Assembly: GCA_003167255.1 (NCBI GenBank)
Contig: PMTR01000074.1
Span: 159,266 to 223,265, forward strand
Origin: Bryobacterales bacterium
GTDB taxonomy: Bacteria; Acidobacteriota; Terriglobia; Bryobacterales; Bryobacteraceae
DNA length: 64,000 nucleotides
Direction of reading: 5' to 3'
A model generated the notes under the pieces. It saw only the letters and a program-made list of their open reading frames with translations. It was not told the origin of the DNA and did no database searches. Numbering within the stretch: the stretch's first letter is position 1; every line of letters begins with the position of its first letter. Shown here one piece after another: positions 60,538 to 64,000 of this stretch. A program made the position numbers and the translations under genes.

Positions 60538-61839
60538 ATGGCTCTACCGCGAAGAAAGTCCTGGCTCCCGGCTGTCATGCCGATTCTGGCGGCCCTCGGT
60601 TACGCTGTCTTGGCTCCACAGCCGGCACGGGCGATTCCGGCCTTTGCCCGAAAGTTCGGGGTGAAGTGCTACGCCTGCCATACCATTCCGCCGGCCCTGA
60701 ACAAGACCGGCTATATGTTCAAGCGGCTGGGGTACCGGATGCCTCCCGACGAAATGGATGGCACCAAGGCGGCGCCAAAAATTTCCGAGCTGGACAAGAA
60801 CATCAAGTTCAGCATCACCAACTCGCTGGCGATCATCGCCCAGGGAAGCTTCACGGTGGACAAGACGGCGGGCGACGGCATCAGCCCCACCTCCAGTTCG
60901 AGCTTCAATCTGGATGAAGTCGCGCTGTTTGCGGCCGGGGCGGTGCCGGACAGCGGCTTTTCCTACTTCACGCACTTCGAACTGTCGCAGGGCGGCGCTA
61001 GTCCATTCCTGGAACAGGGGGTGCTGGGCTACACGGCGGGCCGCGCCAATAGCAGCTTTTTCGTCAAGGCCGGCCAGATGCACATGCAGGAGGGAGAAGG
61101 CACGCGGGCAGCCATGTTCTACAATCTGTTCCCCGACCCGGCTCCGCTGCTGACGAACACCAGCCCGATCAACTTTACGCTGGACCAGCATCCGGTGGGC
61201 GTCAACGTGGGATACACGTGGGCCTCGAACTATTTCAAGCAGGTGTTCGCGGTCTCGGCCAAAGTCACCAACGGGCTGAACGCCGACGGCAGCGAGATCG
61301 TTTTCGGCTCCACCAAGAACTCCAAAGATTTCTGGTTCGACGCCGATTACTGGTTCGGCCCCGATGGCGGCGTCACATTCATGACGTATTACGGCAAGAA
61401 AGACCAGGTACAGAATCAGGGAGCCGCGGACGAGTTCACGTACCAGCCCACGATTCGCCGCTACGGCGTCTTCGGCAACTACCTGTTCTTCGACAAATTG
61501 GACATTCTGGGAGGATTTCTGCGCGACAACGACGACTGGCAGGATGAGCCAGGCGCCAAACTTACCAACTTCACTTCGAATGGGTATCGCGCCGAGGCGG
61601 ATTACTACATCCAGCGAGGCTTCGCCGTGATGGCCAGGTACGATCGCATGAAGCAGACCATCGCCAACGGGCCGGCGAATCATACGCAGGCCTGGAACTT
61701 CGGCGGCGAAAAAGCGCTCACGGAACTCGGCAACGTGGTGTTGCGCGCCACCTACGGGCACGAGCGCGATCAGGACCCGACTTCGGGCCTGGTGACTACG
61801 GACAAACTCTTCAAAATCGATTTGCGGTTGATGTGGTAA
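60538..61839 (+). CDS. Outer-membrane porin-like protein with N-terminal haem motif
   Basis: A 433-residue protein. After a signal peptide (VMPILAALGYAVLAPQPARA) comes CYACH near residue 45 (KFGVKCYACHTIPPALNKTGYMFKRLGYRMP), a c-type haem attachment site. The rest is beta-barrel-like: alternating aromatic strands such as FDADYWFGPDGGVTFMTYYG and EADYYIQRGFAVMARYDRM, ending LFKIDLRLMW with a terminal aromatic. So a haem-bearing porin is suggested. The ATG 60538 has no ribosome site; AAAGGAG at about 60497-60503 suits a TTG in another frame. The cytochrome gene follows 4 bases later. Confidence 0.72.
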   Translation: MALPRRKSWLPAVMPILAALGYAVLAPQPARAIPAFARKFGVKCYACHTIPPALNKTGYMFKRLGYRMPPDEMDGTKAAPKISELDKNIKFSITNSLAIIAQGSFTVDKTAGDGISPTSSSSFNLDEVALFAAGAVPDSGFSYFTHFELSQGGASPFLEQGVLGYTAGRANSSFFVKAGQMHMQEGEGTRAAMFYNLFPDPAPLLTNTSPINFTLDQHPVGVNVGYTWASNYFKQVFAVSAKVTNGLNADGSEIVFGSTKNSKDFWFDADYWFGPDGGVTFMTYYGKKDQVQNQGAADEFTYQPTIRRYGVFGNYLFFDKLDILGGFLRDNDDWQDEPGAKLTNFTSNGYRAEADYYIQRGFAVMARYDRMKQTIANGPANHTQAWNFGGEKALTELGNVVLRATYGHERDQDPTSGLVTTDKLFKIDLRLMW

Positions 61840-61843
61840 AGGG

Positions 61844-62245
61844 ATGACGGACATGAAAAAACTAATCCAGAGAATGATAATGCTGGCGCCCCTGGTACTG
61901 GCGGCGCAGACCAGCAATGTGGTGCTTCCACAGGATAAGGGGCCGGACAAGATCGATGTGAGCGCCTACCCGGCTCCATTGCAGGCGGCTTATAAGCTGT
62001 TTGGCGCCAAGTGCTCCAAGTGCCACACCATCGCGCGGCCCCTCAATACCATGATGAAGCGCGATGAATGGCAGCGCTACGTCAGCCGCATGATGCACAA
62101 GCCAAACTCCGGCATCAGCGACGCTCAGGGAAGACAGATCTTCGATTTCATCGTTTACGATCAGACCGAGCGAAAAGACAAGAACCCGAAGGCCTTTTTC
62201 CCGGCCTTGAGCGACGAAGAAATCGAGAAGCTGAAGAAGCAGTAA
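61844..62245 (+). CDS. Small periplasmic cytochrome c
   Basis: A 133-residue protein (start MTDMKK; the second Met at 61853 is also possible). A signal peptide (LIQRMIMLAPLVLAAQ) is followed by one haem motif CSKCH (LFGAKCSKCHTIARPLNT) and a Met-rich stretch (SRMMHKPNSGISDAQGRQIFDFI) that could supply the sixth ligand. It would shuttle electrons in the periplasm. It sits between the haem-motif porin and the FAD/Fe-S oxidoreductase, 12 bases before the latter, so the three are likely one operon. Confidence 0.82.
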   Translation: MTDMKKLIQRMIMLAPLVLAAQTSNVVLPQDKGPDKIDVSAYPAPLQAAYKLFGAKCSKCHTIARPLNTMMKRDEWQRYVSRMMHKPNSGISDAQGRQIFDFIVYDQTERKDKNPKAFFPALSDEEIEKLKKQ

Positions 62246-62257
62246 CGGGAAGCCGCC

Positions 62258-64000
62258 ATGCGCTACAGCGTAACGGTGCCGGACCAGGAGTACTTCGACC
62301 GGAACATCCCGTGCCGTACCGCCTGCCCCATCCACACGGAATGCGGGCGGTACGTGCAAGCCATCGGGATATCCCAGGACGAAGAGGCCTATCTTCTGGC
62401 CCGCGCCCCGAATCCGTTTGCTTACGTGTTGGGGCGGATCTGTGCGCACCCTTGCGAAGATGCCTGCCGGCGCGGCAAGATCGACGAGCCGATCGCCATC
62501 TGCGCGCTCAAACGGTACGCCACCGAGCGGCATAACCTGGGCGCTGGGCACGACCCGGCGCGCAAGCGCCTGACACCCGCTCCGAAGCGCGGAAAGAAAG
62601 TTGCCATTGTGGGGGCGGGGGTATGCGGTCTCACCTGCGCTCACGACCTGGCGCTGTTGGGGTACTCGGTAGAAGTCTTCGAGTCGGCGCCAGTCCCGGG
62701 GGGGATGCTCTACCTGGGCATTCCCCACTTCCGGCTTCCCCGGGAAATCATCAAGATGGAAGTCGACAACATCCTGGCCATGGGGGTGACGCTGCACACG
62801 CGGATGACCGTGGGGCGTGACATTTCGTTTTCCGACCTGCGCTCCCAGTTCGACGCGGTGCTGCTGGCCACCGGCCTCAACAAGGGCCGCGAACTGAACA
62901 TTCCGGGCGCGCACCTGGCAGGGGTTTACAACGGCATCGATTTCCTGATTAACGTAAACCTGGGCTACGAAATCGAACTGGGCAAGCGGGTGGTTGTGGT
63001 GGGCGGCGGCAACGTGGCCATCGACGTGGCGCGCGCCGCAGTGCGGTTGGTGCAGGAGACGTGGCAATCGGGCGCGGCGGAGTCCGGCGCGGAGAGCTTG
63101 CAGCCGGCCTTGGATGCGGCGCGCATGGCGCTGCGGTCGGGCGCCGAACAGGTATACCTGGTGAGCCTGGAATCGCGCCAACAGATGCCCGCCTGGCAAA
63201 GCGAAGTCCACGAAGCCGAACACGAAGGCATCTCCGTGGACAACGGGTGGGGGCCCAAGGAGGTTGTAGGCACGGACGGCGTGGTGACCGGGCTCAAGGT
63301 GCGCGCCTGCGTCTCGGTCTTCGACGAGAACGGCCGCTTCAACCCGGCCTTCAGCGACGAGGAGAAGGTGATCCCGTGCGACACCGTGGTCCTCGCCATC
63401 GGACAGCAGGCGGACCTGTCCTTCCTGGGCGGCGACAGCGAGGTTCAGGTGACGCCGCGCGGAATTCTCAAAATCGACGAAAACCTGATGACAACGGCTC
63501 CGGGTGTCTTCGCGGGCGGCGACGTGGCGTTTGGACCGCGCGTGCTGGTGGAAGCCGTGGCCAACGGGCATCGCGCGGCCCGGTCGATCCACGTCCACTT
63601 CCACGGCAAGAGCACCAAGACCGTGCTGAGCCGCTTTCGCATCTTCAACAACTGGGAGATGCCGCGCGGCTTCCTGGGAATCCCGCGGCAGACTATGCCG
63701 GTGCTGCCGGCTAACCGCCGCATCGGGATCGCCGAGGTGGAACTGGGATTCGATGAGGCACAGGGCCGGGCGGAAGGCCTGCGCTGCCTGAAGTGCCAGG
63801 TCAACACGATTTTCGACGGCTCGAAGTGCATCCTGTGTGCCGGATGCGTGGATATCTGTCCGGAGAATTGCCTACGGCTGGTGGACCTGACTCAAGTGCA
63901 GGGCGATGAACGGTACGACGCCTTGATCCGAAGCCGCTACGGTGTATCCGCCGCGGAACTTCCCGCAGGTCAGGCGGGCGCCATCATCAAGAACGAAGAG
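62258..64000 (+). CDS. GltD-like FAD/Fe-S NAD(P)H oxidoreductase (partial)
   Basis: The gene begins at ATG 62258 and runs past the window end; 581 codons are seen. Near the N-terminus are Cys clusters as in the glutamate synthase small subunit (CRTACPIHTECGRYV and CAHPCEDACRRGKID). An FAD site follows (VAIVGAGVCGLTCAHDLALLGYSVEVFE), then an NAD(P)H site (VVVVGGGNVAIDVARAA) and the GGDVAFGPRVLVEAVANGHRAA motif. A ferredoxin-like 4Fe-4S segment comes last (CLKCQVNTIFDGSKCILCAGCVDICPENC). The extra C-terminal ferredoxin and the cytochrome/porin neighbours suggest electron transfer from NAD(P)H rather than glutamate synthesis. The partner and the electron acceptor are not in view. Confidence 0.85.
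   Translation, partial: MRYSVTVPDQEYFDRNIPCRTACPIHTECGRYVQAIGISQDEEAYLLARAPNPFAYVLGRICAHPCEDACRRGKIDEPIAICALKRYATERHNLGAGHDPARKRLTPAPKRGKKVAIVGAGVCGLTCAHDLALLGYSVEVFESAPVPGGMLYLGIPHFRLPREIIKMEVDNILAMGVTLHTRMTVGRDISFSDLRSQFDAVLLATGLNKGRELNIPGAHLAGVYNGIDFLINVNLGYEIELGKRVVVVGGGNVAIDVARAAVRLVQETWQSGAAESGAESLQPALDAARMALRSGAEQVYLVSLESRQQMPAWQSEVHEAEHEGISVDNGWGPKEVVGTDGVVTGLKVRACVSVFDENGRFNPAFSDEEKVIPCDTVVLAIGQQADLSFLGGDSEVQVTPRGILKIDENLMTTAPGVFAGGDVAFGPRVLVEAVANGHRAARSIHVHFHGKSTKTVLSRFRIFNNWEMPRGFLGIPRQTMPVLPANRRIGIAEVELGFDEAQGRAEGLRCLKCQVNTIFDGSKCILCAGCVDICPENCLRLVDLTQVQGDERYDALIRSRYGVSAAELPAGQAGAIIKNEE

Noticed and set aside
1-64000. tRNA, rRNA, CRISPR arrays, insertion-sequence transposases
   Set aside because: I looked for each and found no convincing case by eye; a tRNAscan or CRISPR search was not possible.

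Overview
This 64-kb, GC-rich window looks like the chromosome of an acidobacterium of the Solibacter/Bryobacter type. The support is a VWFA-related protein of the acidobacterial kind, a very large Oar-like TonB-dependent receptor with an N-terminal carboxypeptidase-regulatory domain, DUF1501/DUF1549-DUF1553/PPC proteins, exosortase/EpsI, many NtrC-family regulators, and dispersed palindromic intergenic repeats. The assignment rests on gene content and style only, not on a marker gene.

Layout. 1-5.2 kb: end of a polysaccharide flippase, a NodB-like protein, a TPR/PPC membrane protein, a secreted triple-Rid-like protein and a VWFA protein. 5.2-6.5 kb: a repeat, a small gene, and flaG-fliS behind a near-perfect sigma-28 promoter. 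6.5-12.7 kb: an NtrC-type two-component pair and an Oar-like receptor whose upstream region carries a 20-bp palindrome and a sigma-54-type promoter. 12.7-16.5 kb: small secreted or membrane proteins, a degenerate receiver protein, an M48 protease and repeats. 16.5-45.4 kb: a large flagellar cluster. It has a leftward flgF-flgG-flgA-flgH-flgI-flgJ operon and a rightward fliK-flgD-flgE-fliN-fliO-fliP-fliQ-fliR-flhB-(repeats)-flhA-flhF-fliA-fliN2-swrB-like run. These are followed by a MoxR-like ATPase/TraB-DUF5682-like pair and a lower-GC two-gene island. The cluster ends with a FleQ-like regulator divergent from flgM-flgN-flgK-flgL.

45.4-50.2 kb: EpsI and exosortase, a Ser/Thr kinase with TPRs, and a lipoprotein-like protein. 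50.3-56.1 kb: a leftward operon of Rid protein, DUF1549/DUF1553, DUF1501 and a PPC-domain protein. 56.1-57.6 kb: a Fic protein with candidate auto-operators. 57.6-60.1 kb: a second NtrC-type two-component pair. 60.5-64 kb: a haem-motif porin, a cytochrome c and a GltD-like FAD/Fe-S oxidoreductase that runs off the end.

The best candidate for an undescribed system is the island at 37.4-40.7 kb. One protein combines a PD-(D/E)XK-like nuclease region, a DGQHR (DndB-like) domain and a C-terminal HEPN-like Rx4H motif. It is followed by a Dam-type adenine methyltransferase whose catalytic motif reads DPTY instead of DPPY. This looks like a modification-linked defence or R-M-like module inserted into the flagellar cluster. 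Next to it is a MoxR ATPase/TraB-DUF5682-like pair of unknown function. Regulation can partly be read from the DNA: three sigma-28 (FliA) boxes serve flaG-fliS, the FleQ-like regulator and flgM, and sigma-54-type elements sit before the receptor and flgF. No tRNA, rRNA, CRISPR array or insertion-sequence transposase was recognised.
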